A stretch of DNA of 20,247 bases from Psilocybe azurescens (lineage: Eukaryota > Basidiomycota > Agaricomycetes > Agaricales > Agrocybaceae): contig JAJIRX010000277.1 in the NCBI GenBank assembly GCA_023853785.1, forward strand, positions 1-20,247, in the 5' to 3' direction. The notes below the pieces were generated by a model, which was not told the origin of the DNA, made no database searches, and saw only the letters and a program-made list of their open reading frames with translations. A program made the position numbers and the translations under genes. This document shows, piece by piece, positions 9,712-19,549 of the stretch (positions within the stretch are counted from its first letter, which is position 1; each line of letters starts with the position of its first letter).

Positions 9712-9774
9712 TGTTTGAACCTTGACTTTTGGCTGTTATTTGGGTGTCCAAATCATGGTTTAGCTTGCCCGCGT

Positions 9775-9905
9775 TTTCTTCTATCCCTCAGCTCGCAATA
9801 CGGCCAGCTCTCGACTGAATCAGGCTCCGAAACAGCCGCATTTCTTCTATTCCTCAGCTCGCAATACGGCCTGCTCTCGATTGATCAGGCTCCTAAACGG
9901 CATAA
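9775..9905 (+). repeat. 65/66-bp tandem duplication upstream of next gene
   Basis: Copy 1 (9775-9840) and copy 2 (9841-9905) share CTCAGCTCGCAATACGGCC, then GCTCTCGA and CAGGCTCC, with scattered substitutions and a 1-bp indel. It ends about 80 bp before the ATG at 9983, so it lies in the likely promoter or leader. Confidence 0.85.
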
Positions 9906-9982
9906 CTTCAACTTTGTGAGTGTTTTTTGAGACCTTCCGTCATATGTCGAGTTCTTAGGCTGATCTTAAGTTTTAAAGACCA

Positions 9983-12641
9983 ATGTCTCAACAATCCTCA
10001 CGTTTGGACCACTCCAAGGGCAGGGCCTTCATCAGCGACGGAGACATTTATTATTCACCTAACTGCTCACGCCACGTTTCTGTCCCAGATCAGAAGAGAT
10101 TGTATCCATTCAGCATTGGAGCTGCATCTCTCAACCGGCATCACGATCCTGAATGGTGGACCGACGCCTATGGATTTTTGAGCTTCATCTCCAATATTCT
10201 GACATTCAAAGGATATGCATTTGGCCATCTTCGCGACTACCTTAACGACATTCATGAAGTTGACGCATCTTGGGGTACAGGGTACCAGCTCTCACAATCA
10301 AAATCCTCAGCGTGGCACTATCTGGAAGACATTTTAATTGTTATCATATATCTCCTAAAGGAAAATTTCCATCATTTGCTAAAACCATATTTCCTCCCCC
10401 TTCGCCCTCTCTCCTCGGCTTCGATCAAGTGTTTTATACTGCTCGTGGTGCACGCTATCGAATTGGACGTGCACACAATTGGTTCATCATTTGGATCGGC
10501 TTGTTGTCGTTCTATATTGCCTGCATTGAAAGAGTACCCAACTCCCTGAAGGTCCCGGAGTGGTTCAACTTCCTTGCCTCGGAAAAAGTAGATCAGTCGT
10601 GGCTCAGCGGGCTTTATAATGTCATAATGGGCACGTTCTGGAAGCCGACCCGTCAGCGCTTCGGAGCGCTTCGTCGATCTCAACAGCAAAGGTGGCCAAG
10701 GTGCTGACCTTGCGAAATGGCTTTGCGTTTGGGAGGTACCTGTGTGGTATTGTTGGTCGAAAGTCGAGCGAGATCAGACATATCGCCCCACTTTCAGCTA
10801 TCTTCAACCCCCTTCGGAACACCTTCAGAATGCGACGACCATGATTTATAGGTCTCCATCTCCACCTTCTCTGCCATCTCCACTCCCTGTCAGCCTTGGA
10901 GGAGCAATTGCCGTCCCCACCCAGTCTTTCTCAGCTCCAAATCTGCTATTCTTGAAGACTTGGAATTTAATAAGGCCCGAGACGTGTATCTTGCCTCCAA
11001 GCCCTGGGAATCTTTCTTTGCTGCCCAAAAGATCATCAACGATCAAAGACTTGCAAATGAGACGCCAAAGGAGAGGGAAGTGCGTCTGAATCGAGAAAGG
11101 AACCCTCCTACTGTTTCAGCAGAAGTTTTTGTTTGGGATTGGAGCGACGAAGATGACATGTGCCTTGTCCGCACTAGGGTCTTAAAAGCGAACGTGCCGA
11201 CAGAATTGATGATCATCCGGGGTCTCAAGCTTGCTACGACTCTGTCCAAAATGAATGGGATCTTTGTGAATACTTTGCGACTCCCGAAGAACTTGCTTAT
11301 GAGGAGGATGACTTGGGCTTTTACGACGAGGACGTTCCAGCTGCCCCCATTCTTACCACGAGGACGTAGTCTCTGGATTCTCAGCAGAAAAGAGTCGAGG
11401 AATTTGCTGCTCAACGCGTCCATGCGTATGCAGGTGTCGTCCCCTTACCAGCGCCCCCTGTCGAACGAGAGCGAAAACAGACTTGATCTTATTCCCTCCC
11501 AAGCGGTGGACATCGTGGCATACCTTTCGGCTCACTATGGCTATCGACCCCTTATTGCTGTTCCTCCAAATCCCTCTACCCCCGACAAGGCAAGGTGGAA
11601 TGATTTTGTCAAGACTGTGGGGCTTCGTGCCAGGGATTTTAACCCTCCACCAGTTGACTTTGGCCTATCATGTTTTGAGTTTCTTCAGGGCCTCCAAACG
11701 ACCAATGGCCCACCGCCTGCCATCTACGATCTCAAAAGTCAGTGTCCCATTGCTCTTGATGTTATAGCTTTGAGGCTTCTCTTTGAGAAGGTTGGCAATC
11801 TTTTTGTTCTTCGGGAAGCCGTCTTGAACTGAAGACTCCCTGGACAATTTCTCTGAAAACTGCTACAGACGCAGTCAAGGTGTTCCGCCTTCTGCTCAGT
11901 CCTCAAAAACACTCTTCAACTTCACTCGCACGCTACCTCCTGGAAATGGGTGTGTTATTCCACACATTAATTCCACTTCATGATCAACCTTCCGTTGGAC
12001 TCCAGGCCAACCGAAATCTTGTGCCTATCCGTGCTCCGGGTACGTTTTCTCAAAAAGGGACTACGACGTCTATATACAGCACCACTGACAACTCCTGTCA
12101 TCTTCGCGTGGGCAAGCTGCATTACTTGCTGGTGGCCTCCTCAGCCTTCTGCGAAGGAACATATTGGCATTGATTCTGCCTGCTTTGGCCCATCGCCTGC
12201 AGTCACTGAACATCACCTTGGCCACCATTTCACAGCCAATGATGGGATGGTCTATGGGGATGATATCCTTACCGACGAGGAGATGGATGTCATCTGTGGA
12301 CTTCATAAGTGCTACACAGGTTTTTCATTTTTATTCTAATAATTTTATTAATTTTAACATGACCTTCTTTCCCAGGATGTGCCCCCAACCAACTAGTTCA
12401 CAAGTCTTGGTGGCTGAAGCCTCTTTATTGGAATAATCAGAAAGCAAATGGCCTCAATTTTGGACATTGGACAGAATGGGATGAAGAATGGTATCAAGCC
12501 CGTCTGTCTGACATTGTAAAAGGTACTGCCCAACCTGAGGCCCCAGATTTCTGGCGAAACAAGCTTAGAGGTGCAGCTTCCTGGCAAAAAGCAACTGCTC
12601 GTCTTAATGCGGACTCAAATGCTCTTTTCTTAACAGCATAA
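9983..12641 (+). pseudogene. EWWTDAYGFL / SFISNILTFKGY family gene, decayed
   Basis: ATG 9983 begins MSQQSSRLDHSKGRAF. Next come the family hallmarks EWWTDAYGFL and SFISNILTFKGYAFGHL (about 10150-10230) and GTGYQL. A frame change near 10350-10372 leads to RAHNWFIIWIGLLSFYIACI (about 10467-10530). Another at about 10665 leads to FVDLN, LAKWLCVWEVPVWYCW. Further changes near 10950, 11207 and 11465 link EVFVWDWSDEDD, SVQNEWDLCEYFATPEELAY, SQAVDIVAYLSAHYGYRPL and FEKVGNLFVLREAVL. There is an in-frame TAG near 11369, and another shift near 11829 leads to LKTPWTISLKTATDAVKVFR. The C-terminal part is intact across intron 12320-12375: TDEEMDVICGLHKCYTG joins CAPNQLVHKSWWLKPLYWNN, then FGHWTEWDEEWYQ, stop 12639-12641. 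This is a large agaricomycete family of unknown function, usually about 700-900 residues. Confidence 0.75.
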
Positions 12642-13191
12642 TTGTTATATAGTCCCTTGTGGACAATCTCTTGTCACCCTGCTGCTGAGATGCACCCGCT
12701 TATCGCCACTGTCAGCGAGGGCCTCAGTACGCGATTTATTGTTTCCTTTTATAAATACTTTAATTTTGTACAATTGTCCGCTCTGGAAAACTTTTCCAGA
12801 AATAATTCATTTTTGATGTTTGATAAATCTTTCGTAAAATTTAAGACATATTAAGAAATTTTTGTTCCAAAACATTCTTCAATTGTTGCACAAGACAATA
12901 GTGAACAAACTGAGCGTGTCCATTAAATCCATATACAGTCAAAATTATATATAAATGTAAAGTGTGTTTGCCGCTAAAATTAGGACATAAAGGTTACCTT
13001 TAACAGGCATTTATAGATGCCAACAAGAAAGACTTTTAGATACATTTTATGATCGGGAAAATGGTTGAAAAACGCAAACACGTTTAATTAATTTTTTCAA
13101 TCGTTTTTGGTTGCCTTAAATAATCTGTTGCCAGCAGTGACTGATCGTTGTTGAGTTCTTTGTCTCCTACCACGTCTTTCAATAACCACAG
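12642..13191. other. AT-rich intergenic stretch
   Basis: No gene seen. It contains a perfect palindrome, TCTGGAAAA and TTTTCCAGA around one C (12782-12800), and a TATATATAA-like run near 12945-12953 that could be a promoter element. An acceptor-like CCACAG at 13186-13191 precedes the first exon I can support in the next gene, so its true first exon probably lies here unseen. Confidence 0.5.
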
Positions 13192-13476
13192 AACGGCCCT
13201 ACTTATGCTTCGTTACCAGCTGAACAGGCAGGATGGCTCAAATATGCGTGCAAACAGGTATATCACCCTGTGTATGACTGTCCGGACTAAGTCCTAACTG
13301 AGTGCGAACCCTTTAGTGCTCAGCCTCCTCCCTACTTTGACGGGCTATTGGACCAGAAAAATCTCCCAAATTATCCTTTTAGGCCCAATTATGGATCCCA
13401 TACCAAGCGCGAGTGGCCTTTTGCTGCAATCGTACGGGAACGCAAAGCCTTTGCATCGAAAGCTTGGAGCACTGAT
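13192..13476 (+). pseudogene. 5' part of membrane-anchored coiled-coil gene, split by element 2
   Basis: An exon at 13192-13257 reads NGPTYASLPAEQAGWLKYAC. Intron 13258-13323 (branch CCTAACTGA) joins it in phase to PPPYFDGLLDQKNLPNYPFR and then KREWPFAAIVRERKAFASKA. The WPFAA..RE.KAF pattern is typical of the N-terminal cytosolic part of an agaricomycete family that continues with one membrane helix, a coiled coil and a conserved C-terminal domain. Here it runs straight into element 2; the matching 3' part starts at 15501. No start codon could be fixed. Relative to the 3' part the frame is off by one, so an extra indel besides the insertion is likely. Confidence 0.65.
13469..13476 (+). repeat. 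Target-site duplication, left copy (element 2)
   Basis: GCACTGAT is repeated exactly at 15501-15508, directly outside the other TIR. The length is 8 bp, or 9 with a mismatch at the ninth position. Confidence 0.85.
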
Positions 13477-14087
13477 GTGTACTTTACCTCCACCCATATA
13501 CTCCATGTGGAGTCCACCAACTCCATACAGAAGTGGTGGACTCCGCATGGACTCCATCTGGAACATATCCAAGTGTTCAGAAAGTTATCTTTGATAGGTG
13601 GAGTTCAGGTGGACTCCAGATGGACTCAGATGGACTTCAAGCAATTCCACTTGAATCCAACTGGAGGCCAGGTGGAGTCCAGGTGGAATCCAGGTGGAGT
13701 TCAATTAGAATCCACCTGGACTCCATACCTGGGTAACAATATTCCAGCTTAGGCCATCAGAGAGCAGACTTATTGAATTTCACAAAGTCCAGCTATAGCC
13801 AGATTTTAATTGGAGTGTATTTTCTTAGAGTAAATTCATGTAAGAATTTATATATAATATATTAAAAACTATATACTACATTATTATCTACAATATTATC
13901 TACTAGCGAAGTTCATCACCACTGAAACATAAAAAAGAAATATAAAAATATATAAAACAAAAGAAATAAAAGAAAAAACATACAAGGGTACATAGTTGGT
14001 TCAAATAAATATAGAAGCGCTTGAACATGAAAAAAAAGAGAAAACAAGATAAAAAAAGAAAAAAAGAAGAAAAAAGGGGGGCGAGAG

Positions 14088-14580
14088 GATGGCTGTGTCG
14101 CTCGTAGCCCCGCCGTACGCATTGTCATCGTTGTGGTGGCCGTCGTACATGCTGTGGTGGCCTTCGTACACGTTGTGCTGTTGTGTCTGCTGCGTCTGTC
14201 ATACAGCGTTGTCGCCGTTGTTCGCGGCTGTCGTACACGTTGTTGTCGTTGTCGTACACGTCGCTGTCGTTGTCGTGGCTGTTGTACGTGTTGTCGTTGT
14301 CATTGTCGTGGCTGTTGTACATGTCGTTGTCGTTGTCGTGGCTGTTGTACACGTTGTTGTAGTTGTAGTTGTCGTGGCCGTCGTACGCGTCGTTGTCGTC
14401 GTTGTCGTGGCCGTACGTCGTGGCCGTGGTGGTCGTGGCCGTTGTTGTTGTCGTGGCCGTTGTATGCGTTGTCGTCATGGTCTGCGTACGTGTTGGTGTC
14501 GTTGTCCGTCACAGCGTCCTGCGTACCCATCTTTGTAATGCACGTACGTACCCGTCGTTGTCGTTGTCGCCGGCCTACAC
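14088..14580 (+). repeat. GT/CG-rich hypervariable core of element 2
   Basis: The top strand is dominated by GTTGTCGT, GTCGTGGC and GTACACG words, with very few A. Several frames are open at once (poly-Val type on plus, Asn/Asp/His/Thr-rich on minus), which indicates simple-sequence composition rather than coding. It is the positional equivalent of the core of element 1, but with different repeat units. Confidence 0.8.
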
Positions 14581-14937
14581 GAAAAAGAGGGGGGGGGAAG
14601 CGGTTAATGGCGGCGGCATGCGAATTCACGACTTACCTGGGGTTGCGACCTCGTTCCTCGTTCGCATCGCATCGCCTCGTTCCCCCTTGTTCCGCATTCG
14701 CCTTGCCTCGTTCCTCGTTCTCCACCCGCCCTCGTTCCGTCTCGTTCTGTACTCACCTCCCTTCATTCACGGGTGTCCGTTTGTTCTTCATCGGTCTCGA
14801 TTCATTGCGATGCGATGCGTGTCGGGTTGGGTTGGCATGGGCCTGGCTCCAACCGGCGACGGCAAGGTGGGGGCAACGCACAACGGCGGCAGCGGGGTGG
14901 TGGTGGTCGGAGGAAGAGGTGGGGTGGTGGAATAATA

Positions 14938-14958
14938 AACGGACCGACGTGGCATCAA
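14938..14958 (+). repeat. 21-bp block shared with element 1
   Basis: Identical to 7197-7217 (begins AACGGACCGACGTGGCAT), and followed in both copies by GTCAC within 8 bp. In this copy it precedes GTCACATATGTGAC (14962-14975), a perfect 14-bp palindrome. Confidence 0.85.
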
Positions 14959-15054
14959 TAAGTCACATATGTGACGTTATTTGTCACTTGCCGAGAAATG
15001 CTGAGTAAATAGCCGTATTGGTATGTAGGCCATCAAAATTTGGTAAATTACAAA

Positions 15055-15137
15055 GGCTCTATAGCTTAGTTGGTTTAACGTCAGTGTGCGGCCTTCTCGG
15101 ATGCCCGAGTTCAATTCCTGTTGGTGCTTTTTTTTTT
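15055..15137 (+). ncRNA. tRNA-like Pol III module in element 2
   Basis: The A box TAGCTTAGTTGG (15062-15073) and B box GAGTTCAATTC (15107-15117) are followed by T10 (15128-15137). The segment between the boxes is partly shared with element 1 (TCTCGGATGCCCGAGTTCAA here, TCTCCGATGCCCGAGTTCAA there), so the modules are homologous. Acceptor-stem pairing is poor, so a functional tRNA is unlikely. Confidence 0.75.
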
Positions 15138-15500
15138 ACATTATAATAAAATATAAATAAAATCTGGGGATCATCCTCCACCTGGAGTCCATTAGAAATT
15201 GACCCTGAAATAGTGTATTAATGCTGATATACATGCTTCTTGAGTCAAATCCATATGGAATCCATATGGAGGATGTGAGACTCAGATGAAGTTCCACATG
15301 GAGTCCACATGGAGTTCCACATCCTCCACATCGGTCCACATGGAGGATGAGTGGATTCCGGCTGGACTCCATGTGGAGGCTCCACCTCTAAATGGCTGGG
15401 ATATCTGCAAAAAAGTGTCACCAAACTCCATGTGGAGTCCACCAACTCCATGCCGGAGTTGGTGGACTCCATGAAATACCTGGGTGAGGGTAAAGACCTC

Positions 15501-15508
15501 GCACTGAT
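15501..15508 (+). repeat. Target-site duplication, right copy (element 2)
   Basis: GCACTGAT matches 13469-13476. Confidence 0.85.
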
Positions 15509-16459
15509 ACTCATACTGTCACTTTTCTCACTCATGGGATTTGGATACATATTGAACGATTTTATCAATCAAGAGAGACACAATCGCGTTATCCAAGATG
15601 TCGCACGTGAAGAATGTCAGCGCGCAGTCCGACGGGACGAATGGAACACAGAAGTTCACAACCATCAGGAGCGGCGAGTCAAGATGCACCAGGAGTGGAG
15701 AGAATGGGATCGAGGCAAAAGAGAAGGCTGATGAGAAGGGACGTCGAGAAGAGGAAGAAACTTCGCCAGAGGGAGTCCATTGTATGGTCTGGTCTGCAGC
15801 CATCCCATTGCTTGAGGTACGGAGTGAGAGAATATACCACTACTTTGACAAATGTTCCTGTCGGTTTCAACCCAATCAACGAGTGTCACATCAAACCAAT
15901 TGAGATCCATGGAAGGGAATGGGCTCCGACTAGTTGTGAGGATCATGTCTGTGTCATTCATTTCAAGGACTGGGAACTGGGATACTCATAAGTTGAATAG
16001 GGAATCAGTGGACACGTTACCGGTTACTGGAAAGTGGATTCCAATGAGGGGGGATGTACTCCTTGGTGGAGTTACTTCAAAGATAAGGTGCGAGAAATGC
16101 TCAACAGCTAGTAATGATGTCTTATGTTGACCTTCACATTCAGGGATGTGTAGAGCCTGGTATTTGTGTAAGCCGTCTGCCCTTGCTTCACTTACACTTT
16201 GTGCTGATGAAATCTTGTACTGTATAGCGTCATGAGGCACCGTTGGAAAATCTGCACAATGGCGATAATTGGGAAGATATGTGCAGCACGATGCCGGCCA
16301 ACATCAACGGTGTAAACTACGATGGACCAATGTCATGTGTTGATTGGGTAAGAGAATACTGCATGTTGAACACGGGCACGATGTTGACTTGAAAATTGTG
16401 CTCAGGGAAAATATGGTAAATGGGGAATATGGCTGGTCAACGACAATCGATGCTGGTGA
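15501..16459 (+). pseudogene. 3' part of membrane-anchored gene with conserved C-terminal domain
   Basis: Directly after element 2 comes a membrane helix (ALILILSLFSLMGFGYIL, 15501-15554), then a charged coiled coil (INQERHNRVIQDVAREE and on). The frame breaks near 15700-15770 before LRQRESIVWSGLQPSH. The C-terminal domain follows: RYGVREYTTTLTNVPVGFNP, ECHIKPIEIHGREW, TSCEDH. Introns 15947-16000, 16088-16143, 16168-16227 and 16348-16405 join in phase: GISGHVTGYWKVDSNEGGC, TPWWSYFKDK, the 24-bp exon GCVEPGIC (16144-16167), RHEAPLENLHNGDNWEDMC, STMPANINGVNYDGP, and finally GKYGKWGIWLVNDNRCW with TGA at 16457-16459. Conserved Cys and Trp suggest a disulfide-stabilised domain; function unknown. 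The splice structure downstream of the frame break is well preserved, so decay may be recent. Confidence 0.75.
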
Positions 16460-18494
16460 TTTGGCTGTTTTGTTGAATACCGTGGAACTGATTTGTCCTG
16501 AATTTGTGCGTACCTGGAAAGATGGCCACAACTGTGAACACTATGCTATTTCTCTTTGTATATATTAGTGGTAGAATTGGCTCTAGCTGCGGTGGTTCAT
16601 GTTAAATTTACGCAGATGAAATGAGCAAGTATTGCACCCCATGATTCACCTAATGTCGGATGCGTATAAAGAGAAATGATGTATATGTGCACATAAATTC
16701 CGTGAGGGAGAAACACATCCAAGCCAAGCCCATTGACTCTAGGGGCCCCAGGAGGTCAGAAATTCCACCTTCCAGAAAGGCTGATTTTCTGACTCATTAA
16801 GGAGACAATTCCACCACTGAGAGACAGAAAGAAAGGGCGGAATGAGGTCGGAAATACATCCACAAAATTGAATGTTTCATACCCTTCCTTTTTGGGACTG
16901 ACTGTTGTAAGGAGTGAAAATTCCGAGCTTTAGAGATAAAAAAAAAGCTAAAGCAAAGGTCTTGTAAAAGTCAAAAATCACAACTCTATTAAAGAAAAGA
17001 TAGACAGATTTTACCAATTTTATAGCACTTAAAATGCAGAAAATCATGATCCAACATGTACGGAAATCATATTTATTAATGACATATTGACTATGAGATC
17101 TGGTCTTCACAGATCATCAAGATACATATCAGGATCAAATGATAGCACAAATTAAACACCCAAAGAAAAACTGCATCAACAGGAAGCCAGAAGAACTTGC
17201 AGAGCAAAGGTGAATAGAAGGAAAGCAAGATAGCACAATGACTTACACTTAATCTGTTGCATGTCAGCTGCACAGTGTGGAAGGGATAATTCTTTCCTGT
17301 GGGAGAGGACTACGGTTGTCGAAGAAGGTACAATCTGGAAACTTGATAGTGCGAAGGGATCAATCTCAATGTGGCTCAGAGGGCGCGGGCGCAAATTATT
17401 TGAGTCAAATGTGGGGGTAAAATTTACTAGAGGATCTCAATCCTACAAATTGTCCATATATACAAATCCTAGCGTCGCGCGTTCTCTTACGCCGCCCGGA
17501 TGCCCCTTTCCGAATGTGAAATTGTAGCTAAGAGTCCATTTGAATAGATAAAAACATATTGAGCGGTTGAAGGATGAAGTGCAGGCGTGCCAATGGCTTT
17601 CAGGAGTGCATACGCTCACATACGGCTCTGCCTTGCTCAAGGGCATTCCCGCCGTAGCCCCTCAACTATGTTGTGGCATTGCATCTCCTGCAGGGGATCG
17701 ACATGGCAGCATCCGTCCTTGTGCGCTCGACTGCTTGTACTTAGTATAACGAAATGAAAGAGGCCAAGACATGAGAATTGAAAAAGATAAAAAATTAAAT
17801 TAAATTGGTATTAAGACTGCCGTGATCCTGTTCCACCGTTTGTGATCGGAATACATTATCCGGTTGAGGTACATCAGCAGGGACCTGTTGGTGGGTGAAC
17901 GTTGTTGAGCGTTCACGCGGGCAGTACAGAAATGTGTTATTGAGTGAAAGGCGGCGTTGGCTGAGTCGTGGGAATGTCAACTTAGCTCGTTTCTACGAGC
18001 GCGTCGCCAATCTCCTCCACAACAGGTATAATGGGTGTGGATCTGCTTCATCGCTGCACTCCTTTTAGTGGGATGGTGTTGAAGGTTGAAGGAGGTAGCA
18101 GGTGTGCACAGGGTACACATTGGCATATCCTCCAGCAGTTGAGCTCAAGTTTGCATTATGTGGGTGGGTGTGTGGACTGCATGAGTGTCAGAGGATGGCA
18201 TGGAGGTGCTGTTTTGAGGGTGCTTTACTGGGGTGACAACATTGACCAAAGCCAGATCACAGGTGCTGTTGTAGTTCCTTGTTGTCATAGCCCTTAGAGA
18301 CACCCTGCTTCAGTGTACATGTCTAGTGTGCAGAATGCACACCAACCACATGATGCTGCTGAACAGTTGAGTGGAGGGGGGAGGAGGCAGTAGCGGCAGG
18401 GACAACAATGGCCCAGCAGCACTGTCATACACCAATTTGGATTGGATATGAGATTTATCTATAAGCTTAGAGCATCTGTCTTGACTCCCCATTG
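16460..18494. other. Two kilobases without a recognisable gene
   Basis: Only short open frames. The longest (17261-17527 plus; 17795-17980 minus, with RRLSLNNTFLYC) match no family I know and have no clear splice context. Two small hairpins are present: GTGAACG (17895-17901) with CGTTCAC (17910-17916), and GCTCGT with ACGAGC around TTCT (17985-18000). The 16900-17100 part is AT-rich. It may contain old transposon debris. Confidence 0.45.
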
Positions 18495-18670
18495 CAGTAC
18501 TTTACACTCCCCACAAGCTCTGATCAGCACTACTCAGTGATGAGCAGATCTGAGCAGATCTGAGCAGCTCTGAGTTGAATTACAAATAGATCTGAGTAGA
18601 TCTGAACAGAACTATATGGTTGTGCATAGATCCAAACAGATCTGTTCAGATCTGCTCAGAAATTACCTAT
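18495..18670 (+). mobile_element. Element 4: left TIR and subterminal array
   Basis: The left-type end CAGTACTTTACACTCCCCAC (18495-18514) matches the left ends of elements 1 and 2 in orientation and sequence. It is followed by an array of AGATCTGAGC/CAGATCTG words to about 18660. No matching right end (GTAAAGACCTC) is seen in the remaining window. Either the element is truncated, or it extends past 20247 and includes the minus-strand KDZ-associated gene and the nested element 3. The flanking CCCCATTG (18487-18494) would be the expected left duplication. Confidence 0.7.
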
Positions 18671-18794
18671 AAAATGTCATATTTAGGCACAAGTTTATAT
18701 ATACAGACATAATAAATTGCAAATGTTTTTAATATAAATAAATATATTTTCAAAAAGATTTTTAAAAACATAACAAACCAGGCAAGTAGTAATA

Positions 18795-19549
18795 TTACAT
18801 GGTATCATTGTCAGAATTTTCATCTTTGCTATTTGATACATCTTCTTCTGCTTTTTTCTTTCTTTTTGAGCTTTCTGCTTTTCAACATGTTTAGAATGAT
18901 AAAAGAGCATAGTATGTAAGAATCAGTCAAAATTTCCAGGTGTCATCCGTTTAAGAATGGATTCATAGCCACCAAGCCATGAGTTCAATTGTTCACATGC
19001 CTATAAAATAAGTAAATAAATTGCAAGTATAAATATTAAAAATTTTCTTACTTGAGTATTGAATGCTTGCTTTCAATAAGGATTTCCTTTTTATCTACTG
19101 CAGGCAGTACCAAATTAGGTGCAGATCCATTCGTTGGAGCAGGATTACACCAATAGCGGCATACAACATCTGTTGTTTTATGATTTGTGTAATGATAAGA
19201 GTCAACAATAAAACATGTTGTTTTAAACCAGGATTGAAACTCTCCATTATTAGTAATGTGCTTTAAAAGAGCACATGCCTTGTCAATACAGATATATGCT
19301 GGCCGGTCATTTTCAGTTGAATAAATTGAATTTAAAAATGCCATAATGTTTGTGGTGACTCAGATCGTGCAAACTTGGCCCAGGCAATAACAGTTCCACA
19401 AGGCGCACATACAGTCTCAACACAATAAAGTGATTAGAACTGAAGTAATTTTTAGTTCTCTGGAGGTGCAGTTATCTGTGGCTGAGGAGCATGTTGAATA
19501 GGAGTGAAGCCATTCAAGATTTTCTCCGTTAGTTCTTCGTACTCCAGCT
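18795..19549 (-). pseudogene. KDZ-transposon-associated (CxC5/CxC6-like) gene, decayed
   Basis: Read on the minus strand, pieces occur in family order. VETVCAPCGTVIAWAKFARS is at about 19418-19359. MAFLNSIYSTENDRPAYICI is at 19344-19285, followed by DKACALLKHI, then FIVDSYHYTNHKTTDVVCRY and WCNPAP. After the intron (19051-19001, 51 bp) comes ACEQLNSWLGGYESILKRMTP (written ACEQLNSWL, GGYESILKRMTP), then FLHTMLFYHSKHVEK. It is broken by one missing base in an A run near 19345, a shift near 19060 (AFNTQ before the intron is in another frame), a TGA at 18923-18925 where the family has Trp, and probably an indel in an A run near 18850 before an acidic tail ending at 18795. Element 3 cuts the 5' side at 19550. 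The family accompanies KDZ transposases in basidiomycetes; the exact domain name is from memory. Confidence 0.7.

Larger units (their letters stand above)
9092..9982. repeat. Palindrome- and duplication-rich intergenic repeat region
   Basis: No gene is seen. The stretch holds six hairpins sharing a TGG-loop-CCA core (9210-9753), a perfect 10-bp hairpin (ATGTTTGGTT 9393-9402 with AACCAAACAT 9412-9421), copies of the repeat seen at 2381-2545, and two tandem duplications. It lies between two decayed plus-strand genes. The right end may act as leader or promoter of the next gene, but I see no clear TATA box. Confidence 0.7.
13477..15500 (+). mobile_element. Element 2: complete non-autonomous TIR transposon, 2.02 kb
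   Basis: The left end GTGTACTTTACCTCCACCCA is mirrored by the right end TGGGTGAGGGTAAAGACCTC. Both ends then carry GGAGTCCACCAACTCC. The plan is the same as element 1: left array of TGGAGTCCA/TGGACTCCA words (13500-13735), shared block GAATTTCACAAAGTCC (13776-13791), AT block TATAATATATTAAAAACTAT (13852-13871), purine run (13930-14085), GT/CG-rich core (14088-14580), conserved block (14830-14958), tRNA-like module (15055-15137), right array (15168-15490). No transposase frame. It interrupts the coding sequence of a membrane-anchored gene. Confidence 0.9.

Noticed and set aside
9092..9760. Complete LTR retrotransposon
   Set aside because: Repeats are shared with 2381-2545, but I find no reverse transcriptase, primer-binding site or polypurine tract between them, and no clean TG..CA boundaries.
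14089..15008. Open frames of 149-291 codons in the core of element 2
   Set aside because: Same reason: GT/CG-rich simple sequence gives poly-Val or Cys/Arg-rich frames at once. No conserved motif and no splice structure.
17261..17527. An 88-codon plus-strand gene
   Set aside because: No family motif, no supporting splice sites, and length is within chance for this composition.
18516..18660. CRISPR-like array of AGATCTGAGC repeats
   Set aside because: The repeats are 10 bp, adjacent and degenerate, with no unique spacers, and the context is a eukaryotic TIR element.
19048..19344. A complete 98-residue minus-strand protein starting at 19344
   Set aside because: The conserved family sequence continues upstream (ETVCAPCGTVIAWAKF) in another frame and downstream across an intron, so this is the middle of a broken longer gene.
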